Shown here piece by piece: positions 33,833 through 44,858 of a stretch of 64,000 bases of DNA (position 1 is the first letter of the stretch; the number at the start of each line of letters is the position of its first letter). The notes beneath the pieces are model-generated. The model did not search any database and had not been told where the DNA came from. It saw nothing but the letters and a program-made list of their open reading frames with translations. Made by a program: the position numbers and the translations under genes. Source of the stretch: Misgurnus anguillicaudatus (taxonomy: Eukaryota > Chordata > Actinopteri > Cypriniformes > Cobitidae); NCBI RefSeq assembly GCF_027580225.2, contig NW_027395283.1, positions 6,142,501 through 6,206,500 of the forward strand, written 5' to 3'.

Positions 33833-34886
33833 GTGATTTACCACAGGCGGTATCTAACACTATCGACGCGGCACGAGCTCCGTCTACGAGACGGGCTTAC
33901 GCGTTTAAATGGAACCTTTTCGTCATTTGGTGCTCTTCGCAACGCGAGGACCCCAGAGAATGCCCTATTACTATCGTGCTTTTATATCTTCAACATAGGT
34001 TAGACGGTAGGCTGTCACCCTCCACTATTAAAGTTGATATCGCCGCTATATCTGCTCATCACTCACTTATCAACGGCAGATCAGTTGGCCAGCATGATTT
34101 GGTTATTAGATTTCTAAGAGGCGCTCGCAGGCTAAACCCCTCGCGCCCTCCTTCTATTCCTCCCTGGGACTTGTCCATGGTGCTGAAAGCACTTCAGGGA
34201 CCACCATTCGAGCCTTTGCAGTCTGCGAGTCTGAAGCTTTATCAATGAAAGCTCTGACCCTGCTAGCATTGGCCTCAGTGAAGAGAGTAGGGGATTTACA
34301 TGCATTCTCTGTTGACGATTCGTGCCTTCAGTTTGGTCCTGCTGTCTCGAGTGTAACATTGAGACCCAGACCAGGCTACGTGCCCAAAGTTCCCACCACT
34401 CCTTTCAGAGATCAGGTGGTGAGCTTGCAAGCGTTGCCTTTGGAGGACGCAAACCCAACCGAGGCTTTTTTGTCCCCCGTACGCGCACTGCGATTCTACG
34501 TGGACCGCACGCAGAGCCTCAGGACCTCGGACCAGCTCTTTGTTTGTTATGGTGGCCAGCAGAAAGGGAAAGCTGTCACTAAGCAGAGGATGTCTCATTG
34601 GATAGTGGATACTATCGCCCTGGCTTATAATCTTCAGGGTATTCCTTGCCCCTTTAATTTGAGAGCGCACTCCACACGGAGTGTTGCCTCATCTTGGGCT
34701 CTCGCTCGTGGTTCCTCGCTAACAGACATCTGTAGAGCTGCTGGTTGGGCGACACCTAATACGTTCATTAGATTCTACAGTGTTCGTATCGAGCCTGTAT
34801 CCTCTCGTGTTCTTTCCTCACCGGGGAGGGCACGGAGAGCAGACTCGCATGTCGGCTTGCAGCCTCCGACTGAGGCTCCAAATTGA
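33769..34886 (+). pseudogene. DIRS tyrosine recombinase, single frameshift
   Basis: The start ATG is at 33769, inside the RT 3' end. The N-terminal SAM-like core-binding part (APSTRRAYAFKWNLF ... LSPSTIKVDIAAIS) is in one frame. Near 34225-34245 it passes to a second frame (SMKALTLLALASVKRV) that runs to 34886. Catalytic residues are present: Arg in KRVGDL, HSTR (HxxR), AGW, and Tyr in FIRFYSV. One small indel is the only visible break; without it the protein would be about 370 residues, normal for DIRS. It would catalyse insertion of the circular DNA intermediate. Confidence 0.9.
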
Positions 34887-35376
34887 GTTTCAGTATGGAA
34901 GGCCATCAGAGCAAAAATGCGTAATGGTTTGAATTGCTCTTCCTCCGCTGCCTTGGCATCCTTTGTTGCGGAGCATTGGCTGTCAGCCTTTCACTAGCTG
35001 TATTCTTACGAACCTACGTGTTTGGCTTGGGCTCCACATTGGGTCCCATCGGGTTCCTTTGTGAGTATTATTCCGTGGGGTTAATCCTACCAGCCCACGT
35101 TTCCCTTAGCAGAGCACTGCTTTGCTGACACAGCCACGGCTGTCTTTATTACTGTTTATTAGTCCACCATTAGCCCTTAAGAGGGGCGGTGGCGTCCGCA
35201 GCATTCCTATCCCGCTCTGGTAGGGCGCTTCCCAGTCGCTGGCACTTCTGTGGGGTCAAAGGAACATCTAGTGCCCGGCCTTTCTGCCTTATCCTATTTT
35301 CTCCATTTCCCTGACGGGGACTTGGAGGGTTTTTTGCAGACACTGGAAGAGGTCAGCCCCTAGTGGCGTTTTGGTA

Positions 35377-35490
35377 GGGATTCCCAATTCGTCGGTCACG
35401 ACGTGACGTCGTAGTGACCGACTGAAAGGGAACGTCTCGGTTACGGATGTAACCCTCGTTCCCTGAAGGAGGGAACGGAGACGTCACGTC
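35377..35490 (+). repeat. DIRS internal complementary region
   Basis: The first part (to about 35432) is inverse to the left terminus. From AACGTCTCGG (about 35430) onward it is inverse to the right terminus (35722-35770). The two halves overlap at AAC, the complement of the GTT found at both ends. This is the template arrangement of DIRS1 replication. Confidence 0.88.
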
Positions 35491-35547
35491 CCGTCGCCAC
35501 AGGTGCTGCCACCTGCTGTTTAGGCCGGTCACCTTTCCGGCTTTCTC

Positions 35548-35770
35548 AGCGAACAGAAGCTGATTTCCCTATTTGCACGTGCTCCTTATATACGCACCTG
35601 GCGGGGCGGCGCCAGCATTATGCAAATATCTCAATGCCAAGTTCATTGGCGTTTTAGTAGTATTCGAAGCAGATTGGTCTCTCTAAGCGAGTTCCCAATT
35701 CGTCGGTCACGACGTGACGTCTCCGTTCCCTCCTTCAGGGAACGAGGGTTACATACGTAACCGAGACGTT
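35548..35770 (+). repeat. DIRS right terminal region
   Basis: 35548-35720 is inverse to 29581-29744. The last 50 bp (from about 35721 to the GTT at 35770) is unique to this end and matched only by the internal complementary region. Confidence 0.85.
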
Positions 35771-36215
35771 TTTCTCCTTGTCGTGTTGTTTTTATAAAGA
35801 TGATTAACAACATTGATCCATCATTGACACTGACACACACATTAATAATGTTTTTATAGATTGAGTGAAATTGACCTTTAAACACTGTAACATCTTTAAA
35901 TGTAAGATCAGAGTTATGTTATCTCCAGCTGATATTCCTCCTGTAATAGAGGAAGATTTTTACATCAAATACCTGATGAGAATTACAAGTGTGAGTCATG
36001 AACTCAATACAGATTTATGAAGAAATGTTCATGTGGTTTAGGACATCTAACACTAATAGTCAGCTGTGTGATGGATTTATTTGACATTTAAACACACAGT
36101 GTCTCAGTTACTGAGGGATTGAAAGAGAAACATTACATGAAGAGATGGAGGTTAGAGATTTGTGGACAAACTTTGTAGTTTAGCATCATTCACATAAAGT
36201 CTCTGTTCTCTACAG

Positions 36216-36389
36216 GTTGATGAGTTGTGATATTACAGATGAAGGTTGTGTTGCTCTGACTTCAGCTCTGAGATCAAACCCATCACACCTGAGAGATCTG
36301 GATCTGTCTAATAATAAACTCACACATTCAGGAGTGAAGCTGATCTTTGATCTAAAAGATGATCCACATTATAAACTACAGACAGTACG
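36216..36389 (+). CDS. NLR LRR exon, second copy
   Basis: A 174-bp exon with acceptor TTCTCTACAG and donor GTGAGT (36390), in the same phase as the exon at 22125. The first two thirds are almost identical to that exon (CDITDEGCVALTSALRSN, LRDLDLSNNKLTHSGV). The C-terminal part (LKDDPHYKLQTVR) departs from the LRR consensus NPDCKLE, which fits a last repeat or relaxed constraint. The frame is open. Confidence 0.87.
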
Positions 36390-37334
36390 GTGAGTAGAAC
36401 TCATTTAAATAAATGTTTAAAGTAAACTCATGCAGTGTCATTTAAATCCTAGAATATAAATATTAGAAATAAATGTAAATTGATCTGCTGCTGTTATAGG
36501 CTGTGTATCCTTTAAACCCAACAAACAGAAAATATGAAGTGTACATGAACAACACTTGATGCTTTGTCAGATCAACACAATAAGAATTCAATCCAATGTC
36601 TGAGTCTGTTTACTAACTGTGATGTTGAGTTTGTTCACTCCAGGATTTAATACTGTGATCTTACTCTTCTTACACATTATATATGATGTTTGTTAATGGG
36701 GTTTGTTTGATAGGCCGACACCTCTATAGTTATGCACACTTGACTAGATCTTCATCTTTAACGCTTTTTATAACAACTTGGTTTTTATTTCATGTTTTAA
36801 GCATTATTTATCAAATCATCAGAATACAGACAGAAATAACAAGACAAACACAATATATACACAACAGATAAACACAAAGTACAGATGATAAATGATACAG
36901 ATGAAGATTAGAAAAAAGAAGAGAAAGTCAACTCTTAAAATCTGATGGACACTTTACACAACTCTCTGTCGAGCTTTGACATTGATGCTGTTTCTCTTTA
37001 TTTACACGACTGTCAACCTCCAGGACTTTTAAAATAAAGCATCACCTTCATTTTCTTACTGTTTGTGTGTGAACTCATAAAACTGTCAGTGTGTCATTAT
37101 ATTATACTACATACATATCAATACATTCACTCTTACATTGATATCAAATATTCAGAGGAAATAGATGAAATGTGTTTTTGTAGTGTTGTAGCTCATGTGT
37201 ATGTGATAAACAGATTGTTGAAGATTTCATTTCTATCACTGACTGACAGCACTAATAGTTTGTTTTTCTATCTCTTCATCTGACACTGATAATGATCTCA
37301 TATCTGATTGACTTTCTCTTTCAATTTTATTCAG

Positions 37335-37368
37335 GACTTTAAGACAAAGATGGTCAAGTAGATGGTAA
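37335..37368 (+). CDS. Candidate terminal coding exon of the NLR gene
   Basis: TTTCAATTTTATTCAG provides an acceptor. Joined in the phase left by the exon at 36216, the reading is RTLRQRWSSRW then TAA at 37366-37368. An AATAAA at 37860-37865 could end the transcript. The short basic tail is only a prediction from splice signals and phase, and no homology supports it. Confidence 0.4.
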
Positions 37369-38214
37369 AGATGTAAAGATGTTAAGATGTCTGTCTGATC
37401 TTCAGTATGATCTGCTGGTGAATAACACGACACAATAGTGACATCACTTCCTCTTAACCGTATGAGTTGATTATTCAGTACAGGATCTGATCTGTGACTT
37501 TATCTAAATCTGACTTTGAAGTGTTGGAGTTAAATCTTCATCCTAACTCAGCTTCTGTCTACACATTTCCTATAAGAGCGATTTATCAGTCAATGTAAGA
37601 GGAGCAAGAAATCTCATAGGATCATAAACTGAAGTAAATACTGACAAGATTCCTCTTCTTCTACACTGTTGGGGTTTTTAACTTCATCTTAAACTGAATT
37701 GTGTTCAAGTTCAGCACAACATTGAAGACTCGCAGCTCATTTATCTCTAAATCCAAATATTGGACGTCTTTGCTTTTGTGTTCTTCAGGATCTGACTGCA
37801 GGACTTTTTGATGATTATGAGATCAATTACAAAAAAGTTCAGACACTGAATGAAATGTAAATAAAATCACAATGCAATCATTTTTAAATCTTATTAAAGA
37901 AAACAAATCAAATGTTTCATCTGATATTTATTGTGATGTATGTTGTCCTGATTACAGTCCTACTGATGACCGTAAAGATGAAATGAGCGTAATTTACAGT
38001 TTTAATACAGTGACATAAAGTTTAATAAAATGATAAAGTTGACATTTCAGCTTTGGTCTATCACTGTTGATTATCTGTCAGACGCTTTCTGAACGACAGA
38101 GTCAAACTTCTAGTGGACAAACACAAACTTTATAATACATTTACAGTAAAACACAACACATTTTATGCCTAATTCAAAATAAATGTAAAAACAAAACAGT
38201 AAATTCATACTTAG

Positions 38215-38835
38215 TGAACAGTGAATAAGCGAAAACCAAACACAAATAGATGATGAACCTGAACAAAAAAGACATCCTGCCAGAGAGAGGAAAAGATCAG
38301 ATTATTTAAGTGATTATGTTTGTAGTTTTCAAGGTGATGTAGCTGACATTGATTATTATTACAAACTTGTATGCAATGAACCTCAAACATACAAAGAAGC
38401 TGAAACATCAGAGAAGACAGATGAGTGAGTTAAGATTATAGATGAAGAGATGAAATCATTAAAGGAAAGTGTAACGTTTACTCTGATCAGTCTACATGAA
38501 GGTAAAGAATTAGTGAGGGGTAAGTGTGTCTACACTATTAAGAAAAACAGTGATGAACAGACAAATACAAAGCACGATATGATGTCAAAGGTTAAAGTCA
38601 AGAGAGAGATGTGAACCATGACGAGTCTTTTTCTCCAACTGCCAGTATGACGAGATACTGAAACAGAAAACAGTTCAGGAAAATATGATTGTTCATCAAA
38701 TGGATGTAAAGACAACATATTTACATGAGCCAATAGAATGACATTTATATGAAACAACCAGAGGATTACGAGGTAAAATCTCAAAGTAATACAAAACTGA
38801 TGTGTATAAACTGAAAAAATCACTGTATGGGCAGC
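38215..38835 (+). pseudogene. Ty1/copia pol remnant (end of linker and RT)
   Basis: Plus-strand fragments in copia order: a basic RERKRSDYLSDYV segment; EEMKSLKESVTFTLISL and GKELVRGKCVYTIKK at the RT start; then NMIVHQMDVKTTYLHEPIE, MKQPEDYEV and a KKSLYG end. In-frame stops and frame changes (for example after KVKREM and in the PIE-LYM region) and a missing YVDD box make it a dead fragment. Confidence 0.8.
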
Positions 38836-38879
38836 TGATATAATTGATAGAAGAAGTACTACAAGTTACTGCATTAACA

Positions 38880-39110
38880 TGAACAAAAATAAATGAAGAT
38901 TGTGTCATGGGTGGTCTCATCAAGGAAAGGTAGAGATTTGAAACGGGGGTCACTATCATTTTAGGCAATCCATGTGTGCTAAAACACAGCCTCATTTTCA
39001 TGATGGTAGTTTGTGAAGTTGTTACAGGATAAATTTCCAACCATTTGGAATGAGAATCTACCAAAATCTTTCTCAAGGGTCCTGTATAATCCACATGTGT
39101 GACCAGCAGA
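38880..39110 (-). pseudogene. Ty3/gypsy integrase remnant
   Basis: On the minus strand, DYTGPLRKILVDSHSKWLEI and TTIMKMRLCFSTHGLPKMIV match the order of the gypsy integrase core around its first catalytic Asp; the part beyond the expected second Asp is not recognisable. Short and decayed, it directly abuts the copia remnant on the opposite strand. Confidence 0.65.
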
Positions 39111-39272
39111 CATCAGATGATCACAGCCAGAACGCTCGTGTCGATGGTGCCGGCCGGTGATCAGACTCACACTCTGTGTCTGAGCTGTGATATGAGACAG
39201 AGCTGTGATCAGACCTCATATCTGATCATGTGACAGTCTTTGTGTCTGTAATGTCTCTCCTTACACACTTAC

Positions 39273-39429
39273 GTGCTACAACCTGCAGGTTAAGGACACA
39301 GGTGCTCTTTCCTATGATGTTTGACGCAGTGCACTGATACAGGCCGGATGTGCTGCTGATGATGTTTCTCAGTGTCCCTGCATCTGATCTGAGAACAGCA
39401 CCATCAGTTATCTTATACATTTCATTCAT
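39273..39429 (-). CDS. Immunoglobulin-domain exon (CTX/VSIG-like), isolated
   Basis: A 157-bp open stretch with acceptor AATGTGCAG (upstream of 39429) and donor GTAAGT (39272-39267) on the minus strand. It encodes the second half of an Ig domain: [20 protein letters not shown], then [20 protein letters not shown], with the Tyr-x-Cys of strand F. The pattern resembles CXADR/IGSF11/VSIG-type adhesion receptors. No partner exon was identified nearby, so it may be part of a gene running out of the window or a stray exon. Confidence 0.6.
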
Positions 39430-41263
39430 CTGCACATTCAACACACACTTTAGATTTCAGTGGAGAAAATAAAGAAACTGTGAATAATGTTTCTATTGTC
39501 TATGACACACTGCAGAATAACTGTAATAACACAAATGTCCTGTAGGTGGCAGTGGAGGCGGAGTTTTCTTGACATCTTTTAATGTTTAATGTCTGATAAT
39601 TATCTTGAAAAGTAAAGTTTTCAACAATACTGATATTTCAGATGTCAATATTTTGTTTAAATACCCATGGAAAGTCTCTGTTCAACTTTTTAAATATTTT
39701 ATTATTTTCCATAGTTCTTCTCTGAATCTCTCTCTCTCTCTGTACATCTAGTTGCTCTGTGACATGAAATAAACATATTCAATAATCTAAACTTTGTAAT
39801 GTAATTTACAGTTTTAATAGAGTGACACAAAGTTTTATAAAATGATAAACTTGACATTTCAGCTTTGGTCTATCGCTGTGGTTTGCACAATAACAGCAGG
39901 ACTTACCGAAAATACAAATTGATTACCTGCCAGATGCTTTCTGAACGGTAGAGTGAAAGTTTAGTTCAACTCAAAGTGTTTTTTGCTCTTTCATGAAGGA
40001 GAAAACCTCACACATTAACACTGAGAGGAAACTAAACTACTATATCGTCCTATATAAAAATAAGTAAAAACAGGTCAAAAACATAGGTGAAATGTGTCTC
40101 GTTCAGAATATAACAAACTCGTTATTTGTAATATATTGTGTTTCTCTTACTCAAGTATGAACGAGTGTTTGTGTTTTGTGATGGTTGTGAGTTTGTGATG
40201 TAAAGTTGTACACAGTTATTTTATCTTGTGAAACATTTCTCTGTTCTGTCACCAAACCTTCATTAGACAGTAAACACATCTTAAAGATCTCTCTATACTA
40301 AATCACTAAATGTGTCTCTATCAGATCAACTGAAGAAGTCTTTTCATGCAGTTTAATGAGAACTTCCTCACACTATGATAAATACATGAATGTTAATATA
40401 AAACACAAAAAAATGAAAAATCACTCACATTATAACAAACTCATATGACTTTACTCCTTTAGTGGAAGAAAAGAGCAAGAATTTAGATTTCAGTTCAATC
40501 ATTGTTGATGCTGATGTGTTTTGTTTTATGAGTGAAAGTAAACACACAAATGTTAAAGCAATACATTAATGATTTCTCATCGTTTATTAGCAGTGGTGTA
40601 GTCTAGATTTTTGTAGTGACTGAGTATGCTCACTCGTCCCAGAGTGACACCCCATAAGCACCACCACACTTACAGATGCATACAGTATAGATATTCATGT
40701 AATCGAGAGCATTCTAAAGGGTACTCATAAACACATAAACTGAATGTGTTATCAACATGTCAGTTTGTTATAAGAAAAAAAGATGTTGAACAGTCAATGG
40801 GTTTACAGCTAGGGAAACTGGATGGATTTTTAGACTGGTTTAGTGTTAATTAACATCTAACCTTAGGGCCAAAAGTTACTCAACTGTTAATTAAATTAAA
40901 AAACTGTTTACAATCTTCAATCCGTGGCTAACACATGCACTGAAGGAGAAAAAAATATCCACTCTTTCAATAGCTATTATCTGACAACTATTGATAACAT
41001 TACCATGTGTAATTTAATGGTGTAAATGTTTTTAATTAATACACATTTAAGATGACCATGAATTAACTCTAATTTGCATAGTCATTGTGTTAGAATATGT
41101 GATATAATGTCCTCAGTTGTTCTTAATGTTGTATGTTGTGCATGTGAGTTGTCACAAGAGGGCACCAAAGTGTTTATTATTGTAAACGCGTTTGCGTATG
41201 TGTGTCCTCTGTAAGCCACCGTAGTTCAGTCTCTGTGTTCATCTCTGTGTGTGTGTAAGAGCT
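39430..41263. other. No recognised gene
   Basis: AT-rich non-coding sequence. A CAGTGGTGTAGTCTAG motif at about 40593 resembles a hAT end. Sequence from about 41092 (TGTTAGAATATGTGAT) to GCTGCAACA near 44957, minus the transposons between, could be a solo copia-type LTR. Neither is confirmed. Confidence 0.35.
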
Positions 41264-41765
41264 GGGGTGTATTCCAGAAAGCAGGGTTAACTTACCATCA
41301 GATTAACCCCGAACTTTGGGTTGATCAACCCCAAACTTGCTTACTCGGGGTATGTCGGTTCCAAAACACAGTTTAAGAGTTAGTTCAATCAACTCGCTGA
41401 AAGTAACCCAGAGTTAAAGCGCGCTCACGGTAACAACATAAAGGCATTGTCAATGGATCGCAGATTTCACGAGTCACCATGGAAACGTCAGAGAACTTAA
41501 AAGTTTTTAAATGAGAAATAACATTATAAACCAATATTTTCTGGCAAAATCAACGTTTTATAATCGGCTTAGAAGTGCGTGATTACAAAACAGATTAAAT
41601 TAATTGATTAAATAATTAATACGAACCTATTTTACCCCATTTAAGTCCAATATTGTATGTGTCTCAACGAAAATACACACAATATTATTTAAAATAATCT
41701 AAAACAATCTAAAATAAGTAATATAGTAAAAATAATCATAGATTTTATATATGATTGTAAACATA

Positions 41766-42370
41766 TGAATTATTCAATTCAATTTTATTTATATAGCGCT
41801 TTTCACAATACTCAATTGTTTCAAAGCAGCTTTACATTAATAGAAGCAGTAAAAGCACAGAAAAACGACAGATAGCATAACATAATACACAATAGCATAA
41901 GCAGTCAAATTTGCTGCGGCTATGACGCGACATTATGAGCGAGCATATTACTAATGTAACGTCTAGAAGAAGAAGCTAAGTTAAGCCCAAGCAGGCTACC
42001 TCCCCGGGGTAAAAAACCCCCTAGGAGAAAAAAAACAAAAACCCCGGGTTGTTTAGCCGAGGAAATAAAAATAAAAGTCCTAGGAAGGAAAAACCCTTGG
42101 GAGATATACATGTATATACACACATATTAACGGATAAGGAGCTTAAGCGGAGATTAAGCGGAGATTAAGCAGAGATTAAGCCGAGATTAAGCGGATATTA
42201 AGCGGGTCCTGCCGGTGGTCGTTGGTCAGGCATCAGCTGGGCATCACATTGAAGGACGACCAGTAGATCAGAGGTGTGCCGACTTTCACATCTACCGGAA
42301 CTGGGTCTGTTTGTCCCATTGTCCTCAGGGTCAATGGGACCCAGGGACGAGACAGGGAGAGAAAAACAAA
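41766..42370. repeat. Fish dispersed repeat starting TTCAATTTTATTTATATAGC
   Basis: The start (TTTATTTATATAGCGCTTTTC, then CAAAGCAGCTTTACA) is a common teleost retroelement-type sequence. It runs through to about GACCCAGGGACGAGACAGGG near 42350. Non-coding, it holds the minisatellite below. Confidence 0.55.
42136..42208. repeat. 12-bp minisatellite
   Basis: About five copies of AGCGGAGATTA with single-base changes. Confidence 0.85.
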
Positions 42371-42507
42371 ATCATATTAGCGTAGGGGCCGTTCACATGT
42401 AATGCAAGTGTCACACAGTGATGTGGTTTAATCAGCTTAGTTTCAGACAGACTAACTATAACTATTATGAATATCTTTTCCCTTGTGAAAAGTAACAATG
42501 GTTTTAC

Positions 42508-42692
42508 TACAGTAAAAAACATGGTTACAGTAAAACCATGGTAACCACAAAATAACCATGGTTTTCAAAAAACATAGTTAAACCATGGTTAGTGTAGTAA
42601 AACCATGGTTCTGCTGATAGTAATCAATGCACCAAAAAAAAACCATGGTTACTACAACCATACACCAATAAAACCATGGTTAATTTCATAAG
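42508..42692. repeat. Cluster of ACCATGGTT palindromes
   Basis: ACCATGGTT or one-base variants recur about seven times in 185 bp. Similar but looser motifs appear at about 57160-57320. Confidence 0.75.
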
Positions 42693-44371
42693 GGTTGTGG
42701 CACATAAAGTGCAAATCTGTCATAAGGCTTATTTAAAGTTTTTTTTTTTTAGATATGATTGTATTGTGTAGGCATAAAATGCATTATGATAATATTCACT
42801 ATATTGTACTTATTTTACTTCTGCTCCTTTGGGTGACCCTGTTTAGTTTTAGGACTTTCCTTGTATGACACTGTGTCACCATCTTTTTTAACATTTAGTG
42901 ATAGCTGATAGATTAATGCACCCTCTTTTATTTGTAAAGCTTCCTTACAGTCCTTACAGATTTTCAATAATGTTGTGTAATGCTTTTCATTACACTACAC
43001 TGTGATGCTTTTCATTACACTTCATTTGCATTGGACGATTAGAACGATTTGTGACAGAAGTGGAGAATAGAAATGTTACATTAGTGTCAATAGTAACATG
43101 TTGTAATATGTCCTTTATCATCTAATATATGCAAATATCTCAATTTCCTTTTGCTCAAAAATGATAGCTCTGGAGAGCAGCTACAAAAGGCCCATTTTAA
43201 AGAAATAAAGGTGATTTAGAAAAACACCAACTATAGATCAAATGTAGAGAGAGGGCTAAGGATCTGCATGTTTAAGAAATAAATATTATACTATGAAATA
43301 TATATTTATAATTTCATTTCATTGTGTACATGATTCTAACTGATAATAGAAAATCTCTGACCACTATGCCATTTCTGTGATTCAATAGTGTTTCACCTAA
43401 TGAAGTCTGTGCTTCACCTGTGTCATTCTGTGGGTCAGTGTTAAATCATGCCTGTGCTTCATGGGTGTCATTCTGTGGGCCAGGTCAGATGCACATGCCT
43501 ATCAGAGACTGCAGCCAGGGGTAACTTCTGTCCCTCAGTAATTATTATTATGATAGGCATCATGTGTTTCTATTTGTTATACCCATTTACTGTAACATTG
43601 CCACATTGTCACTTAAGTAACATAGGTTAAGATTCATTAATGACAATGTATTTGCACACACATTTATTATAACTTTAGATTCATCTCAAATTATCTAGTA
43701 AGTGAAAGATGAGGTTATTTATGAATTGACAAAATTGATATGGAAATGTACTTTATTGTTAACATTAATTAACTGATGGAATTGTGTTTCATACATCCAC
43801 TGATATTTGGAGATATTTTAATAATGAACATAATTAAATGTATAGTATTTAGTCCGAACACAAATATGAATACATTTTTAATTAAATTTAATTAATAATT
43901 ACATTTATAGTAATTAGTCCAATCACAAAATCAATCCATGTTATTAAAAAAATAGTTTCTTTAAAAAAAATTCATATCACACATTTTTTTAAGACAGCAA
44001 TAAATATTTGCGACTGTAAATGTAATAAAATAAAATAAATGCTTTAACATTGTAATATTATGCAAAATATATATATATTTTTTATATTATGCAAAATATA
44101 TGCTTCCACGCCCGCTGTACACTCGTCATAAGTACACGCATGCGCAGAATTCCTCCGGAGCCTCGTTTTATTAACTAAAATGAACTTACCTTGCAACATA
44201 ACCTGCTCCGGAGCAGGTTATCTTCAGAGAGTCAGTTGCTATGGTTACTTACATAACCCGAAAGTTACCTCCGTTTTTGGAACCGAAAGCAGAGGTTATC
44301 CGCTTACTTACTCCTAAACTTACCCGGGTAAGCCACATAACCAGCTTTCTGGAATACACCCCTGTTCTGAC

Positions 44372-44850
44372 CATAGATATGTATATAAAGGCTAGATGGC
44401 TCGTCCGCGCTGCTGGCCAATTGAGTGCAACGTCCGCATTTTGGCGGCCATCTTACGACAGGGCGCTCGCTCACTCGTAGCATTGAGTTTTAATGATGCA
44501 GGTACTTTTAAATGACCATAACTTGCTTAATTTTTTACCGATTTTCAAACGGTTTGGTTTGTTATAAACGTCAAAGATGTACCTATGACACTGCATACCT
44601 ATACTAAAAATAAAAAATAAATTCATGAAACATGTTAAAGCATCCAGAATTATAGCCACGTTAATAACGTTTGTAAAAACCCAAACCGTTTGAAAATCGG
44701 TAGAAAATTGAGCAAGTTATGGTCATTTAAAAGTACCTGCACCATTAAACTCAATGCTACGAGTGAGCGAGCGCCCTGTCGTAAGATGGCCGCCAGGTGA
44801 TGCCGTTAGGGACTCCGCCTTGAGCCATCTAGCCTTTATACATATCTATG
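44372..44850. mobile_element. Fold-back hAT MITE with 8-bp TSD GTTCTGAC
   Basis: The two halves are inverse over most of the 479 bp, from CATAGATATGTATATAAAGG inward. GTTCTGAC flanks it on both sides (44364-44371 and 44851-44858). Inner arms include TTACGACAGGGCGCTCGCTC and its complement. Confidence 0.92.
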
Positions 44851-44858
44851 GTTCTGAC

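Larger units (their letters stand above)
29558..35770 (+). mobile_element. DIRS-type tyrosine-recombinase retrotransposon, nearly complete
   Basis: The 6.2-kb element encodes gag, RT-RNase H and a tyrosine recombinase in overlapping frames. It has DIRS termini: inverted repeats (29581-29744 against 35548-35720) and an internal complementary region. The left terminus starts GTT (29558) and the right ends GTT (35768-35770). No target duplication is seen, as expected for integration by a tyrosine recombinase. It sits in the same orientation as the NLR gene, inside its intron. Confidence 0.95.
41264..44362. mobile_element. TIR transposon with GGGGTGTATTCCAGAAAGC ends
   Basis: The left end GGGGTGTATTCCAGAAAGC is exactly inverse to GCTTTCTGGAATACACCCC at the right. 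Subterminal GGGTTAAC / TTACCCGGGTAA motifs continue the pattern. No transposase ORF is seen in its 3.1 kb, and it contains other repeats. Confidence 0.75.
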
